Positions 16,591 to 26,649 of a stretch of DNA of 64,000 bases are shown here, in pieces. Location: the NCBI RefSeq assembly GCF_039522665.1, contig NZ_BAAADV010000004.1, forward strand, positions 124,001 through 188,000, in the 5' to 3' direction. Position numbers and translations under genes: made by a program. The notes beneath the pieces were generated by a model that saw only the letters and a list, made by a program, of their open reading frames with translations, ran no database searches and was not told the DNA's origin. This DNA is from Natronoarchaeum mannanilyticum (GTDB lineage Archaea > Halobacteriota > Halobacteria > Halobacteriales > Natronoarchaeaceae). Within the stretch, counting starts at the first letter, position 1; every line of letters starts with the position of its first letter.

Positions 16591-16826
16591 GGTGGTCCCA
16601 GTCGGTGCTGCCGCAATCATCCCTGAGAGCGAGCCGAAGGCCTTCGAGTCGGTCACCGTTACAACGTCATCCGAGCCAACTAATCCCAAACACGCTACCG
16701 ACGGAAATCACGCGAAAGAGGGCGGCGCGATTCGTTGCGTTTAAGTACGGCACCGGGGAAGGTAGGGCTGCAATCAGATGTAGGGGCGATCGGGTCCCGA
16801 GTCCGCAAGGGCGACAGTACAAGCGA

Positions 16827-16909
16827 GTCGTGGTAGCCAAGCGGCCCAAGGCGCATGGTTGCTAACCATGTGGCGTAAAGCCTCCGGGGTTCGAATCCCC
16901 GCCACGACG
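16827..16909 (+). tRNA. tRNA-Ser (GCT)
   Basis: An 83-base cloverleaf: acceptor GTCGTGG pairs with CCACGAC, D-stem GCC/GGC, anticodon stem CATGG/CCATG around loop TTGCTAA (anticodon GCT), a long variable arm typical of serine tRNA, and T-arm CGGGG-TTCGAAT-CCCCG. Discriminator G; no intron and no encoded CCA. It stands 95 bases upstream of rps13 and probably heads that transcript. Confidence 0.95.
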
Positions 16910-17004
16910 TGAAGACCGTCGGTCGAGACGTGTACGAGCACGATTCGTCGCCGGCGGACCCCAACGCACGCGTCGCAAGGCGCGAGTGCAGATCCAACCC
17001 ACAC

Positions 17005-17544
17005 ATGAGTGCAGAACAACCAGACGAACCCGAAGACGACGAGGACCTTCGGTACTTCGTCCGCATCGGGCAGACCGACCTCGATGGGACGAAAGCCGTC
17101 GAGCGGTCGCTCATCGAGATGAAAGGCATCGGCCGGCGAACGGCCCGAATTATCGCGGAGAAGGCGGACGTCGACCGCACCGCGACCCTCGGTCGCCTTG
17201 AGGAGGACGAGATCGATCGCGTCGTCTCCAAGGTCGAGGAGTACGCCGACGAGGTTCCCGAGTGGCTCACCAACCGCCAGAAGGACTTCTTCTCCGGCGA
17301 GACGTCCCACAAGGTCGGCAACGACCTGCAGATGAAGCGGCGTCACGACATCAACCGGATGAAGATGATCGACTCCTACAAGGGCACGCGCCACAAGCGC
17401 GGCCAGAAGGTGCGCGGTCAGCGGACCAAGTCCACCGGTCGTACGGAGGGCACCATCGGCGTCAACGTCGAGGAGATCCGCGAAGAGCAGGCCGAGGAAG
17501 AGGCAGCGGCGGGCGGCGACGAGGACGAGGGAGGTGAAGAATAA
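17005..17544 (+). CDS. rps13: 30S ribosomal protein uS13
   Basis: A 179-residue small-subunit head protein that contacts the P-site tRNA and bridges to the large subunit. [41 protein letters not shown] and the basic [19 protein letters not shown] stretch are diagnostic. It carries an acidic C-terminal tail [20 protein letters not shown] as in other halophiles. ATG 17005 matches the archaeal N-terminus; the frame runs upstream into the tRNA. Its stop overlaps the rps4 start (ATAATG). First protein gene of the S13-S4-S11-RpoD operon. Confidence 0.97.
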   Translation: MSAEQPDEPEDDEDLRYFVRIGQTDLDGTKAVERSLIEMKGIGRRTARIIAEKADVDRTATLGRLEEDEIDRVVSKVEEYADEVPEWLTNRQKDFFSGETSHKVGNDLQMKRRHDINRMKMIDSYKGTRHKRGQKVRGQRTKSTGRTEGTIGVNVEEIREEQAEEEAAAGGDEDEGGEE

Positions 17545-18068
17545 TGCCGCTCGGTAGCAAGACGAAGGCCTACGAGACGCCGAACCATCCCTTCCAGGGC
17601 GAGCGCATTTCGTCCGAACACGATCTGGTCGGCCGCTACGGCCTCCGGAACAAGGAAGAGCTCTGGCGCGCCCAGTCCGAGCTTCGCAGCTACCGCCGCG
17701 AGGCCCGGAAACTGCTCGGTCGCGCGCAGGGCGACGCCGAGGCCGCCGGCCGCGAGGGCGAGGAGTTCCTCGCGCGCCTCAAGCGCTACGGCATCCTGAA
17801 CGACACCGACGGGCTCGACGACATCCTGTCCCTGGAGATCAACGACGTGCTCGAGCGTCGCCTCCAGACGGTCGCCTACCGACGCGGACTGGCGAACACG
17901 CCGCAGCAGGCGCGCCAGTTCATCGTCCACGGGCACGTCGTCGTCGGCGACCGACGCGTGTCGGTCCCCTCCTACAAGGTCGAGGTCGACGAGGAGGAGA
18001 CCGTCGAGTTCGACGAGACCAGCCCGCTGGCTGACGAACTCCACCCCGAACGAGCGGAGGAGCAATAA
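17544..18068 (+). CDS. rps4: 30S ribosomal protein uS4
   Basis: A 174-residue primary 16S rRNA-binding protein that nucleates assembly of the 30S body. The N-terminal [20 protein letters not shown] and the S4 RNA-binding domain ([40 protein letters not shown]) identify it. It overlaps rps13 by one base and is followed after one base by rps11, so the three are co-translated. Confidence 0.97.
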   Translation: MPLGSKTKAYETPNHPFQGERISSEHDLVGRYGLRNKEELWRAQSELRSYRREARKLLGRAQGDAEAAGREGEEFLARLKRYGILNDTDGLDDILSLEINDVLERRLQTVAYRRGLANTPQQARQFIVHGHVVVGDRRVSVPSYKVEVDEEETVEFDETSPLADELHPERAEEQ

Positions 18069-18069
18069 C

Positions 18070-18462
18070 ATGGCAGAAAACGAGGGAGACAAGTGGGGCG
18101 TAGCCCACGTGCACGCATCGTTCAACAACACGCTCATCACGGTCACCGACCAGACCGGCGCCGAGACGATCGCCAAGTCGTCCGGCGGCGCCGTGGTCAA
18201 GCAGAACCGTGACGAGGCATCGCCGTACGCGGCGATGCAGATGGCCGAGACCGTCGCCGAGGAAGTGCTGGCGGCCGGCATCGAGGGCGTCCACGTCCGC
18301 GTTCGCGGACCGGGCGGGAACCTCCAGAAGAGCCCCGGCCCCGGCGCACAGGCGACGATCCGCGCGCTGGCCCGCGCCGGCCTCGAGATCGGTCGCATCG
18401 AGGACGTGACGCCGATCCCCCACGACGGCTCTCGCGCACCCAAAGGAAAGAGCGGATACTAA
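18070..18462 (+). CDS. rps11: 30S ribosomal protein uS11
   Basis: A 130-residue platform protein near the mRNA exit. [20 protein letters not shown], the [20 protein letters not shown] loop and C-terminal [20 protein letters not shown] are the family signatures. Third gene of the operon; two bases separate its stop from rpoD. Confidence 0.97.
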   Translation: MAENEGDKWGVAHVHASFNNTLITVTDQTGAETIAKSSGGAVVKQNRDEASPYAAMQMAETVAEEVLAAGIEGVHVRVRGPGGNLQKSPGPGAQATIRALARAGLEIGRIEDVTPIPHDGSRAPKGKSGY

Positions 18463-18464
18463 CG

Positions 18465-19217
18465 ATGGCAGTGGACTACGACGTCGAGTTCGTCGAACGC
18501 GAGGACCGGAACGCACGGTTCCTCGTCCGCGGGGTCACCCCCGCGTTCGCGAACGGCGTCCGCCGGGCGATGATCGCCGACGTGCCGACGCTGGCGATCG
18601 ACACCGTCCGCTTCGTCGAGAACTCGTCGGTGATGTTCGACGAGCAGCTCGGCCTGCGGATGGGAATGATCCCCCTGACGACCCCGCTCGGCGAGTTCGA
18701 GCTCGGCGACACCGTCACCCTCTCGATCGACGTCGAGGGGCCCGCGACGGCCTACTCGGGCGACCTGGTCAGCAGCGACGACCTTGTCCAGCCCGCCGAC
18801 GAGAACGTCCCGATCATCGACCTGAAGGACGATCAGCGACTGGAAGCGGAGGCGGAAGCGGTCGCGATGTCCGGCAAGGACCACGCCAAACACCAGGGCG
18901 GGGTCGCGGTCGGCTACCGCAACCTCCAGCGCGTCGAGGTCGTCGGCGACCGCGGCGAGTTCGAGGACGCCGAACCGCAGATCGTCCGCGGCGTGATCGA
19001 GCACGACGGGGAGCTGATCCCCGCCGAGGAGTTCGACAACGACCTCACGCAGTACGAGCCGTTCGAGGGCAAGGAGCTCGAGGTCCACGACGTCGAGAAC
19101 GCGTTCGTGTTCCACGTCGAGACCGACGGCTCGTTCACGGTCGACGAACTCGTCACGCAGGCGGCCGACACCATCGAAGAGCGAGCGAGCGAGCTCGAAA
19201 CGGCAGTACAGCTATAG
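18465..19217 (+). CDS. rpoD: DNA-directed RNA polymerase subunit D (Rpo3)
   Basis: A 250-residue alpha-like assembly subunit that pairs with subunit L and forms the platform for N and [21 protein letters not shown] and [20 protein letters not shown] are typical, as is the C-terminal dimerisation helix [20 protein letters not shown]. Some archaeal D subunits carry an iron-sulphur cluster domain; the central part here contains no cysteine, so that cluster is absent. Last gene of the S13 operon. Confidence 0.96.
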   Translation: MAVDYDVEFVEREDRNARFLVRGVTPAFANGVRRAMIADVPTLAIDTVRFVENSSVMFDEQLGLRMGMIPLTTPLGEFELGDTVTLSIDVEGPATAYSGDLVSSDDLVQPADENVPIIDLKDDQRLEAEAEAVAMSGKDHAKHQGGVAVGYRNLQRVEVVGDRGEFEDAEPQIVRGVIEHDGELIPAEEFDNDLTQYEPFEGKELEVHDVENAFVFHVETDGSFTVDELVTQAADTIEERASELETAVQL

Positions 19218-19399
19218 CATGATCGCCCCCACGAACCACACCCTGACGTCCGCCCGGTCCGGCAGCGAGAGCGCCGGCCGGGCGACGACGCCCGCGGCCG
19301 AGTCCGCCGCCGGCAGCCGATTCGACGCCGTTCGATGCGAGGTCGAACCGGTCCAGATCGAAAGTGGTTTTACGGGGCGTCGAGTAACCGGAAGTGCGA

Positions 19400-19484
19400 G
19401 CAGGGATAGCCAAGTTTGGCCAACGGCGCAGCGTTCAGGGCGCTGTCTCGTAGGAGTCCGCAGGTTCAAATCCTGCTCCCTGCA
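19400..19484 (+). tRNA. tRNA-Leu (CAG)
   Basis: An 85-base gene: acceptor GCAGGGA pairs with TCCCTGC, anticodon stem CAGCG/CGCTG around TTCAGGG (anticodon CAG), a long class II variable arm, and T-arm GCAGG-TTCAAAT-CCTGC. Discriminator A. It leads the L18e operon, the arrangement known from Haloarcula. Confidence 0.95.
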
Positions 19485-19520
19485 TCACACTTCTCACGCG
19501 GTCCTAACAGGAGGAAAGTT

Positions 19521-19871
19521 ATGAGCAAGACGAATCCGAGACTGAACAGTCTCATCGCCGAGCTGAAGTCGGTGTCCCGCAACGGGGACGCCGACGTCTG
19601 GAGCGACGTCGCGGACCGGCTCGAGAAACCCCGCCGCACGCACGCGGAAGTCAATCTGGGGCGGATCGAGCGGTACGCGCAGGAAGACGAACTCGTCGTT
19701 GTCCCGGGCAAGGTGCTCGGGAGCGGCGCCCTGCAGAAGTCGGTCACCGTCGCGGCGGTCGACTTCTCGGGCACCGCCGAGACGAAGATCGAACAGGTCG
19801 GCGAGACCCAAGAGCTAGAACAGGCGATCGAACAGAATCCCGACGGCACGAACGTGCGGGTGATCCGATGA
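19521..19871 (+). CDS. rpl18e: 50S ribosomal protein eL18
   Basis: A 116-residue large-subunit protein specific to archaea and eukaryotes. [40 protein letters not shown] and [20 protein letters not shown] match the family. A clear ribosome-binding site GGAGG lies just before ATG 19521. The stop overlaps the rpl13 start by 4 bases (ATGA). Confidence 0.96.
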   Translation: MSKTNPRLNSLIAELKSVSRNGDADVWSDVADRLEKPRRTHAEVNLGRIERYAQEDELVVVPGKVLGSGALQKSVTVAAVDFSGTAETKIEQVGETQELEQAIEQNPDGTNVRVIR

Positions 19872-20305
19872 GTTACGCGGAGTTCGAGGCCGACGCGGTC
19901 GTGGACGCGCGCGACTGCATTCTCGGTCGCGTCGCCAGCGAGGTCGCACAGCGCGCGATCGACGGCGAGCGGGTCGCCGTCGTCAACGCCGAAGACGCCG
20001 TCATCACGGGCAGCGAGGACGACATCCTCGATACCTTCGAGACGCGCGCCGAGATGGGATCCGACCGGGGCCCCTACTACCCCAAGCGGCCCGACCGGAT
20101 CTTCAAGCGCTCGATCCGCGGGATGGTCCCCTACAAGACCACCGCGGGCCGCGAGGCCTTAGAGAGCGTCCGCGTCTACGTGGGCAACCCCTACGACGAG
20201 GACGGCGAGGTGCTCGAGGGCACGTCGCTGGACCGGCTGTCGAACATCAAGTTCCTCCACCTCGGGGAGGTCAGCGAGAACCTGGGTGCTAACGTCACAT
20301 GGTAA
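19868..20305 (+). CDS. rpl13: 50S ribosomal protein uL13
   Basis: A 145-residue early-assembly protein of the 50S subunit. [40 protein letters not shown], the basic [20 protein letters not shown] and a C-terminal [19 protein letters not shown] are diagnostic. It overlaps the upstream gene by 4 bases and rps9 by 7. Confidence 0.96.
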   Translation: MSYAEFEADAVVDARDCILGRVASEVAQRAIDGERVAVVNAEDAVITGSEDDILDTFETRAEMGSDRGPYYPKRPDRIFKRSIRGMVPYKTTAGREALESVRVYVGNPYDEDGEVLEGTSLDRLSNIKFLHLGEVSENLGANVTW

Positions 20306-20694
20306 CCAACACGAGCGGCAAGAAGAAGACCGCCATCGCCCGCGCCACGGTGCGGGACGGTGACGGTCGCGTGCGAATCGATTCCCGACCCGTCGAACTG
20401 GTCGAGCCCGAGCTCGCCCGACTGAAGATGCTCGAACCGTTCCGCATCGCGGACGACGTGCGCGACGGCGTCGACATCGAGGTCAGCGTGCAGGGCGGCG
20501 GCATCTCCGGGCAGGCCGACGCGGTCCGCACCGCGATCGCCCGCGGCCTCGTCCAGCACACGGGCGACGCCGAGCTCCGGGACGCCTACATGGAGTTCGA
20601 CCGGTCGCTGCTGGTCAACGACGTCCGGCAGTCCGAGCCCAAGAAGTGGGGCGGTCCCGGCGCCCGGGCCCGCTACCAGAAGTCCTACCGCTAA
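20299..20694 (+). CDS. rps9: 30S ribosomal protein uS9
   Basis: A 131-residue protein whose basic C-terminal tail reaches the P-site t[23 protein letters not shown], the [20 protein letters not shown] helix region and the ending [17 protein letters not shown] are signatures. Start ATG 20299 lies inside the end of rpl13, indicating translational coupling. Confidence 0.97.
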   Translation: MVTNTSGKKKTAIARATVRDGDGRVRIDSRPVELVEPELARLKMLEPFRIADDVRDGVDIEVSVQGGGISGQADAVRTAIARGLVQHTGDAELRDAYMEFDRSLLVNDVRQSEPKKWGGPGARARYQKSYR

Positions 20695-20706
20695 GGTGAT
20701 TCAAGT

Positions 20707-20901
20707 ATGATGGTACCAGTCCGGTGTTTCACGTGCGGCAACGTCGTCGGTGAACACTGGGAAGAGTTCAAGGCGCGAGCCCGCGAGGGCGACGAGGACC
20801 CCGAGCAGGTGCTGAACGAGCTCGGCGTCGAGCGACACTGCTGTCGCCGGATGCTCGTCTCGCACAAGGACCTCGTCGACATCGTGGCCCCCTACCAGTA
20901 A
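20707..20901 (+). CDS. rpoN: DNA-directed RNA polymerase subunit N (Rpo10)
   Basis: A 64-residue zinc-bundle subunit bridging D and the large subunits. [20 protein letters not shown] holds the first CxxC pair; the second is [20 protein letters not shown] with adjacent cysteines, the usual CFTCG...CCRRM zinc site. Twelve bases after rps9, four before rpoK. Confidence 0.96.
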   Translation: MMVPVRCFTCGNVVGEHWEEFKARAREGDEDPEQVLNELGVERHCCRRMLVSHKDLVDIVAPYQ

Positions 20902-20904
20902 CCC

Positions 20905-21087
20905 ATGTCCCAATCACAGCGATTCACACGGTACGAGAAAGCGCGGATCCTGGGCGCGCGAGCGCTCCAGGTCTCCTACGGGGCACCGGTGCTGATCGAC
21001 ACGGACCAGACCGAGCCGATCCTGGTCGCCGCCGAGGAGTACGACGCGGGGGCGCTCCCCTTCACGGTCAACAGAGGCGACACATGA
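20905..21087 (+). CDS. rpoK: DNA-directed RNA polymerase subunit K (Rpo6/omega)
   Basis: A 60-residue subunit that promotes assembly and stability of the polymerase. [20 protein letters not shown] and [20 protein letters not shown] match the archaeal RpoK/omega core. Stop and the enolase start overlap by 4 bases (ATGA). Confidence 0.95.
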   Translation: MSQSQRFTRYEKARILGARALQVSYGAPVLIDTDQTEPILVAAEEYDAGALPFTVNRGDT

Positions 21088-22289
21088 CACTGATCACCGA
21101 CATCCGACTCCGGCGCGTCCTCGACTCGCGGGGCAACCCCACGGTCGAGGCAGACGTACTGACCGAGAGCGGCGGCTTCGGCCGCGGCGCCGCACCGAGC
21201 GGCGCCAGCACCGGCGAGTTCGAGGCGATCGAACTGCCGGCCAACGAGGCCATCGCCGCCGCCCGCGAGCACGCCGTCCCGCGCCTCGTCGACGAGGTGT
21301 ACGCCGGCGACCAGCGCTCGGTCGACGCCGCGCTGCGGGCCGCCGACGGCACCGAGGACTTCTCGGAGATCGGCGCCAACAGCGCCGTCGCGATCAGCAT
21401 GGCCGCCGCGAAGGCCGGCGCCGACGTGCTGGGCGCGCCGCTGTTCCAGCATCTGGGCGGCGCCTTCCGCGGCGACAACTTCCCGATCCCGCTGGGTAAC
21501 GTGATCGGCGGCGGCGAGCACGCCGCCGACGCCACGGACATCCAGGAGTTCCTCTCGGCGCCGGTCGGCGCACCGAGCGTCGCCGACGCCGTGTTCGCCA
21601 ACGCGCAGGTCCACCAGGAGATCCACGACATCCTGCTCGACCGGGACGTTCCGTCGGGCAAGGGCGACGAGGGCGCCTGGGCGCCGTCGATCGACGACGC
21701 CGAGGCGTTCGAGATCGTCGAGGAGGCGACCGACGCCGTCGCCGACGAACTCGGCTTCGAGATCACGTTCGGGCTCGACGTCGCCGCCGCGGAGATGTAC
21801 GACGAGGACGAAGGCGGCTACGTCTACGGCGATCAGGTCCGCGACACCGAGGAGCAGATCGACTACATCGCCGAGCTCGTCGAGGAGTACGACCTCGCGT
21901 ACGTCGAGGATCCCCTCGACGAGAACGACTTCGACGCCTTTACCGAGCTCACCGACCGCGTCGGCGACCAGACGCTGATCTGCGGCGACGACCTGTTCGT
22001 CACCAACGTCGAGCGGCTGGAGCGGGGCATCGAGCAGGACGCCGCCAACAGCATCCTGATCAAGCCCAACCAGATCGGCACCCTCAGCGACGCGTTCGAC
22101 GCGATCGAGCTCGCCGCCCGGAACGAGTACGGGACGATCGTCTCCCACCGCTCGGGCGAGACCGAGGACACGACCATCGCACACCTTGCCGTCGCGACCG
22201 ACGCCGAGTTCATCAAGACCGGCGCCGTCGGCGGCGAGCGCACCGCAAAACTCAACGAACTCATCCGCATCGCGGACGACGCAGCATGA
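21084..22289 (+). CDS. eno: Enolase
   Basis: A 401-residue phosphopyruvate hydratase converting 2-phosphoglycerate to phosphoenolpyruvate. [20 protein letters not shown], the mobile loop [14 protein letters not shown], metal ligands in [21 protein letters not shown] and [10 protein letters not shown], the Lys in [11 protein letters not shown] and [19 protein letters not shown] cover the active site. Its position inside the RNA polymerase/ribosomal operon is standard for archaea. The stop overlaps the rps2 start by 4 bases. Confidence 0.97.
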   Translation: MTLITDIRLRRVLDSRGNPTVEADVLTESGGFGRGAAPSGASTGEFEAIELPANEAIAAAREHAVPRLVDEVYAGDQRSVDAALRAADGTEDFSEIGANSAVAISMAAAKAGADVLGAPLFQHLGGAFRGDNFPIPLGNVIGGGEHAADATDIQEFLSAPVGAPSVADAVFANAQVHQEIHDILLDRDVPSGKGDEGAWAPSIDDAEAFEIVEEATDAVADELGFEITFGLDVAAAEMYDEDEGGYVYGDQVRDTEEQIDYIAELVEEYDLAYVEDPLDENDFDAFTELTDRVGDQTLICGDDLFVTNVERLERGIEQDAANSILIKPNQIGTLSDAFDAIELAARNEYGTIVSHRSGETEDTTIAHLAVATDAEFIKTGAVGGERTAKLNELIRIADDAA

Positions 22290-23062
22290 CAGACAACGAC
22301 GCAGAACAGGAGGGCCTCGACGCGGCGCAAGAGGAGGTCGACCAGGAGCCGGAACCCGGCGCCGGTCCGGCCGCCGAGCCCGACGAGGCCGAGCCCGTAG
22401 AGGGCGACGATGAATCGACCGCCGACGCCGAGGAGGCCGAGGCCGAACCGCAGCTCGACGAGGACGTCATGTCCGACGAGGAGGCCGACCTCCTCATTCC
22501 CGTCGAGGACTACCTGGGCGCCGGCGTCCACATCGGCACCCAGCAGAAGACCGCCGACATGGAGCGGTTCATTCACCGCGTCCGCACCGACGGTCTGTAC
22601 GTGCTCGACGTCGGGACGACCGACCAGCGGATCCGCACGGCCGCGGACTTCCTGGCGAACTACGAGCCCGAGCAGATTCTCGTCACGTCGTCGCGCCAGT
22701 ACGGTCGCTTCCCCGCCGAGAAGTTCGCGGAAGCGGTCGGCGCGCGCGCCCGCACCGGTCGCTTCATCCCGGGCACGCTGACGAACCCGAAGTACGACGG
22801 CTACATCGAGCCGGACGTGCTGGTCGTCACGGACCCGATCGGTGACTCCCAGGCTGTCAAGGAAGCGATCACGGTCGGCATCCCCGTGATCGCGATGTGC
22901 GACTCGAACAACTCGACGAGCAACGTCGACCTCGTGGTCCCCACGAACAACAAGGGCCGCAAGGCGCTGTCGGTCGTCTACTGGCTGCTGGCCAACGAGA
23001 CGCTCGACCGCCGCGGCGCCGAGCCCGCCTACGCTCTCGACGACTTCGAGAGCGGCATCTGA
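22286..23062 (+). CDS. rps2: 30S ribosomal protein uS2
   Basis: A 258-residue protein of the 30S subunit. The first ~65 residues are an acidic halophilic extension ([20 protein letters not shown]). The S2 core begins [20 protein letters not shown] and contains [39 protein letters not shown] and [20 protein letters not shown]-like segments. It ends this operon. In other haloarchaea isoprenoid genes follow S2; here they do not. Confidence 0.96.
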   Translation: MTDNDAEQEGLDAAQEEVDQEPEPGAGPAAEPDEAEPVEGDDESTADAEEAEAEPQLDEDVMSDEEADLLIPVEDYLGAGVHIGTQQKTADMERFIHRVRTDGLYVLDVGTTDQRIRTAADFLANYEPEQILVTSSRQYGRFPAEKFAEAVGARARTGRFIPGTLTNPKYDGYIEPDVLVVTDPIGDSQAVKEAITVGIPVIAMCDSNNSTSNVDLVVPTNNKGRKALSVVYWLLANETLDRRGAEPAYALDDFESGI

Positions 23063-23150
23063 CGGGCCGGTCTCTCTTTCGATCGGTGCGGTAACTACCC
23101 GTTAGTACTTCGTAAACACCGTTTTACGGCTCGGTCGCCTTCGTAGATCC

Positions 23151-23204
23151 ATGTTCTCGAAACTGGGACTCGCCGACGGGGAGCGCCGCGGAGGGAACCC
23201 ATGA
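23151..23204 (+). other. Possible 17-codon leader ORF upstream of the winged-helix gene
   Basis: Reads MFSKLGLADGERRGGNP and stops with TGA overlapping ATG 23201 as ATGA. A TTTTAC box around 23121-23126 sits about 28 bases before ATG 23151, so the transcript could start there. GGAGGG (23189-23194) inside the mini-ORF is a ribosome-binding site for the main gene. Confidence 0.3.
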
Positions 23205-23569
23205 GTCAGGTCACGGAGGATCAGGTAGACCTCTCGCCCGACCAGATCTACGAGATCCTCGGGCACGCCTACCGCCGACATACGCTGTGCGTGCTCCACT
23301 CGCGGGCCGGCGCCGTCGACCTCGACGAGCTGGCGACCCAAGTCGCAGCGCGGTGCCGGGACGAGCCGGTGGCCGAGATCGACGAGGACGACCGGGACGC
23401 CGTGCTGGTCGAACTCCATCACAACCACATCCCGCGGCTCAGTAGTGCGGGCCTCGTCGACTACGACCCGGGCGCGAGCGGCGCGGTCGAACTGGTCGGC
23501 GACATCGAGCCGCTGCTGCCGACGCTCCGGTCCGGCGGCGAGGAGCTGCGGGAGTACCGCCTTGACTGA
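23201..23569 (+). CDS. Winged-helix protein (DUF7344-like)
   Basis: A 122-residue acidic protein. DLSPDQIYEILGHAYRRHTL, CVLHSRAGAVDLDELATQVA and ELHHNHIPRLSSAGLVDYDP give the three helices and wing of a DUF7344-type winged helix, a family very common in haloarchaea and thought to be regulatory. Target unknown. ATG 23201 is preceded by GGAGGG. It converges with phaB, leaving 9 bases between stops. Confidence 0.72.
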   Translation: MSQVTEDQVDLSPDQIYEILGHAYRRHTLCVLHSRAGAVDLDELATQVAARCRDEPVAEIDEDDRDAVLVELHHNHIPRLSSAGLVDYDPGASGAVELVGDIEPLLPTLRSGGEELREYRLD

Positions 23570-23578
23570 GCGACGCCG

Positions 23579-24316
23579 TTAGAGGTCCATCCCGCCGTTG
23601 ACGTCGATGACCTCGCCGGTGATATAGGACGACTCCTCGCTCGCCAGGAAGCGCACGGCGGCGGCGATGTCGTCGATCTGCGCGAACCGGTCGAGCGGGA
23701 TCTCCGAGCGGATCTTCTCCTGAATCTCGTCGTCGACCTCGTCGAGCATGTCGGTCTGCGTGAAGCCGGGGGCCAGGCAGTTCGCCGTCGACCCCGAGCG
23801 GGCGAGTTCGAGCGCGATCGTCCGGGTGAACCCGAACAGTCCGCTCTTGGCGGTCGCGTAGTTGGCCTGCCCGAAGTTCCCCTGCTTGCCGACGATGCTG
23901 GAGATGTTGATCAGTCGCCCCTCGTCGGCCGATTTGATGTCCTCGAAGAACGTCTGTGTCACGTTGAACACGCCGCCGAGGTTGACGTCCATCACCTGGT
24001 CCCACTCCTCGCGGGTCATCTCCTCGAAGCGCGTGTCCTGCGTGATCCCGGCGTTGTTGACGAGCACGTCGATCTCGCCGAACTCGTCGTGGATCAGGTC
24101 CCGCATCGCCTCGACCTCGCGGCGGCCGGTCACGTCGGCCTGCGCTTTGATCGCGCTGCCGCCGTTCGAGCGAATCTCCTCGACGGCGTCGGCCGCCTCC
24201 TTCTCGGAGGCCCGGAAGTTCACGACCACGTTCGCCCCCTCCGAGGCGAGGTGCTCTGCGATGCCGCGTCCGATCCCGCGCGATGCGCCCGTCACGAGGC
24301 AAGTTCGCTGGTCCAT
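23579..24316 (-). CDS. phaB: 3-oxoacyl-CoA (acetoacetyl-CoA) reductase PhaB
   Basis: A 245-residue short-chain dehydrogenase making (R)-3-hydroxyacyl-CoA for PHA synthesis, presumably with NADPH. It shows the Rossmann TGASRGIGRGIAE, NNAGITQDTRFEEMT, catalytic Ser in NISSIVGKQGN with Tyr and Lys in NYATAKSGLFGF, and the ending SSYITGEVIDVNGGMDL. FabG-type fatty-acid reductases look alike; the position directly downstream of phaC favours PhaB. ATG 24316 with GGTGA upstream is preferred over GTG 24325. 162 bases separate it from phaC. Confidence 0.87.
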   Translation of the reverse strand: MDQRTCLVTGASRGIGRGIAEHLASEGANVVVNFRASEKEAADAVEEIRSNGGSAIKAQADVTGRREVEAMRDLIHDEFGEIDVLVNNAGITQDTRFEEMTREEWDQVMDVNLGGVFNVTQTFFEDIKSADEGRLINISSIVGKQGNFGQANYATAKSGLFGFTRTIALELARSGSTANCLAPGFTQTDMLDEVDDEIQEKIRSEIPLDRFAQIDDIAAAVRFLASEESSYITGEVIDVNGGMDL

Positions 24317-24478
24317 GGGAATCACCGTAGGTGGCCGGGGTCGCGCCCCGCCCGCATTATCTAGCGCTTCGCTAGTCGTTGTGATAAAGGTGGGCGCCTC
24401 GAAGCATCGGTGCGGGAGAGCAGGCGGCGAAAAATCAGCGTTCGAAACTGGGGCCGCGGCGAATCGGGCCCGCGTCGT

Positions 24479-26032
24479 TCAGTTCTCGTCGCGGTACGCC
24501 TGGGCCTGGTCGACCCAGTCCTCCAGGCGACCGACCGGGACGTCCGTCGACTCGGCGATCGCGACGACGTCGGCGTCGGCCAGCTCCTCGACGGAATCGA
24601 TCCCGGCCTCGCGGAGTTCGTCGGCGTAGGTCGGGCCGATGCCGTCGAGCTCCTGCAGGTCCGTGCCGGCGAGTTCGCCGCCGTCCGTCTCGCCGTTCTC
24701 GGCGTCGCTCTCCTCGTCGACACCGGCCTCGTCGCCCGCCACGTCCTCGGCGAGCGCGGCGTCGGCGTCGTCCTCCGTCGTGGCGCTGCCGTCCGATTCT
24801 GCTTCGGCGTCGTCCTCGGTGACGTCGTCGACGATCTCCTCGTCGACGTTCATCTCCCCCGGCTCGGCGGGCTCGTCGTCGACCTCGGCCTCGCCGCGCT
24901 CCTCGATCTCCTCGTCGAAGCGATCCTCGCCGGGGAGGTCCTCCTCGACCTGCGAGCGCTCCTCGAACCACTCGCAGACGTCGGGCCACAGCTCGGCGTG
25001 CGAGCGCGAGGAGACGCTCATCCCGATGTGGCCGGTGCGGAACTCCTTGATCTCGGTGTCGTCGCTCGGGACGACCTCGTTGAACGGCTTGGAGGCCTCC
25101 GGCGGGATCAGGTGGTCGTACTCGGCGACGATGTTGAGCACCGGCATCTCGATCTCGTCGAGGTCGACGTGCTTGCCGTCGAGGTAGAGCTCGTTGTTGT
25201 ACAGCTTGTTCTCCTGGTAGATGTCCTCGATGAACTCCTCGAACGTCTCGCCGGCGACGTCGATGCCGTCGCCGAGCCACTCCTCCATCCGGGCGAAGTT
25301 CTCGACGAAGTCCTCGTCCTCGACGTTGTCGTAGAACCGGACGTACTTGGTGAGGTAGTTCTCGACGGGGTCCATCAGCGCGAAGCCGACGTCGAGGAAG
25401 TCCGAAGGAACGTTGCCGAACGTGTCGGTGACGGCCTCGGGGTCGAAGTACTCCTCGTCGCCCCACATCTCCAGCAGGCCGCCGCTACCGGAGAAACAGA
25501 GTCCGGCGGCCATCAGCCCGAGGTTGCGGACTTTCTCGGGGTGGAGCGCGGCGTACATCACGCTCATCGTCCCGCCCATGCAGTAGCCCAGCAGGTTGAT
25601 GCTGTCCTGCCCCGAGCGCTCGCGGACGACGTCGACGCAGTTGTCGACGTAGCGGTCGACGTAGTCGTGGAGCTGCAGGGACCGATCGAGCTGGGAGGGC
25701 TCGTCCCAGTCGATCAGGTAGACGTCGAAGCCGTTCTCCAAGAGCGTGCGCACGACCGAGCGGTCGGGCTGCAGATCGAGGATGTACGGTCGGTTGATCA
25801 GCGCGTAGACGATGAGGATCGGGACGTCGTGTTGCTCCTCGGTCTGGGACTCGTAGTGGTAGAGCTGGAGCTTGTTCTCCTCGTAGACGACCTCGTGGGG
25901 CGTCTCGCCGACGTCGACCTCCGAGATGGTCTCGTTGGCGTCGGGCGCCGCACCCGATTTCTTGACGACCTCGGCGGCGGACTCCCAGGTCTGGCGCTGG
26001 AGGTCGAGCGTCGCGGTGAATGGGTTCATCAT
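24479..26032 (-). CDS. phaC: Class III polyhydroxyalkanoate synthase subunit PhaC
   Basis: A 517-residue catalytic subunit that polymerises hydroxyacyl-CoA on PHA granules with PhaE. The lipase-like box [13 protein letters not shown] holds the nucleophile Cys151; Asp in [13 protein letters not shown] and His in [10 protein letters not shown] complete the triad. The N-terminus [17 protein letters not shown] resembles those of PhaP and PhaJ. Beyond ~360 there is an acidic low-complexity linker, then an unusual helix-hairpin-helix module at ~458-517 ([37 protein letters not shown]). Third of four pha genes transcribed together. Confidence 0.94.
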   Translation of the reverse strand: MMNPFTATLDLQRQTWESAAEVVKKSGAAPDANETISEVDVGETPHEVVYEENKLQLYHYESQTEEQHDVPILIVYALINRPYILDLQPDRSVVRTLLENGFDVYLIDWDEPSQLDRSLQLHDYVDRYVDNCVDVVRERSGQDSINLLGYCMGGTMSVMYAALHPEKVRNLGLMAAGLCFSGSGGLLEMWGDEEYFDPEAVTDTFGNVPSDFLDVGFALMDPVENYLTKYVRFYDNVEDEDFVENFARMEEWLGDGIDVAGETFEEFIEDIYQENKLYNNELYLDGKHVDLDEIEMPVLNIVAEYDHLIPPEASKPFNEVVPSDDTEIKEFRTGHIGMSVSSRSHAELWPDVCEWFEERSQVEEDLPGEDRFDEEIEERGEAEVDDEPAEPGEMNVDEEIVDDVTEDDAEAESDGSATTEDDADAALAEDVAGDEAGVDEESDAENGETDGGELAGTDLQELDGIGPTYADELREAGIDSVEELADADVVAIAESTDVPVGRLEDWVDQAQAYRDEN

Positions 26033-26054
26033 GTGTGGGAATTTCCGTGGGAGC

Positions 26055-26606
26055 TCACTCTTCGAGGTGCTCGAGCACGCGGTCGAGCTTCCGTTCGACC
26101 TCGTGCTGGCGGCGTTCGAGTTCGACCAGGCGGTCGCCGATCTCCTCGACGTCGCTCTGGGTCGGGATCCGGAGCTGGCGGAGCGTCGCCTCGGCGCTGT
26201 CGTCGGCCATCTGCCGCACTTCCATGGCGTCCTGGACGGTCTCGCCCGTCGCTGCGGCGAACGCGCTCGTGGACATGACCTCCTTGAACGCCTGGTTGGC
26301 GCTGTTGAGCCAGACGTCGCGGAACTCCTCGACGTCGACCTCCTCGCCCTCGGCGGCGTCGGCGGTGCGCTCGACCATCTCCTGGGCGGCGTCCATCCAG
26401 ACCTGGTAGGCCTTGGCGTACCCCTGGACGCCCTCGCCGAGTCGCTCGTCGTCGGCCGACGATTCGAGTGTCTCGGACCAGGACTCGACGAACTCGGCCT
26501 GGGCCTCGACGTTCTGTTCGAGGGCGTCGACGAACTGCTCGTTCATCTCTTCCATGAAGGAAGTCCAATCGTGCTGTGCGGCGTCTGTGGTGGATGAGTC
26601 GTTCAT
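26055..26606 (-). CDS. phaE: PHA synthase subunit PhaE
   Basis: A 183-residue helical, acidic accessory subunit needed for PhaC activity. It is mostly amphipathic helix: [60 protein letters not shown], and a C-terminal coiled coil [20 protein letters not shown]. Length and composition fit haloarchaeal PhaE, and it lies 22 bases before phaC. Confidence 0.9.
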   Translation of the reverse strand: MNDSSTTDAAQHDWTSFMEEMNEQFVDALEQNVEAQAEFVESWSETLESSADDERLGEGVQGYAKAYQVWMDAAQEMVERTADAAEGEEVDVEEFRDVWLNSANQAFKEVMSTSAFAAATGETVQDAMEVRQMADDSAEATLRQLRIPTQSDVEEIGDRLVELERRQHEVERKLDRVLEHLEE

Positions 26607-26649
26607 TGTCCAAAAATTGCGGCTGCTGTCGGAAAAGCGATTCGCCGAT

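Larger units (their letters stand above)
16019..16826. other. 808-base gene-free region with structured repeats
   Basis: Lies between the DUF255 start and tRNA-Ser. Several frames are open on both strands, but their translations are Arg/Pro/Ser-rich and unlike halophilic proteins, so I call no gene. It contains two large repeat copies in opposite orientation (listed separately). At about 16737-16745 a TTTAAGTA patch may be the promoter of the downstream tRNA/ribosomal operon. I see no RNase P or SRP RNA signature. Confidence 0.55.

Noticed and set aside
16329-16616. A 95-codon minus-strand frame in the region upstream of tRNA-Ser
   Set aside because: Composition is Arg/Pro/Ser-rich and not halophilic, it lies across the structured repeat, and it has no ribosome-binding site.
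16019-16826. Possible RNase P RNA or SRP RNA in the long gene-free region
   Set aside because: The universal GAGGAAAGTC-type segment of RNase P RNA and the GGAAG/GCAGC helix 8 pattern of SRP RNA are not found on either strand.
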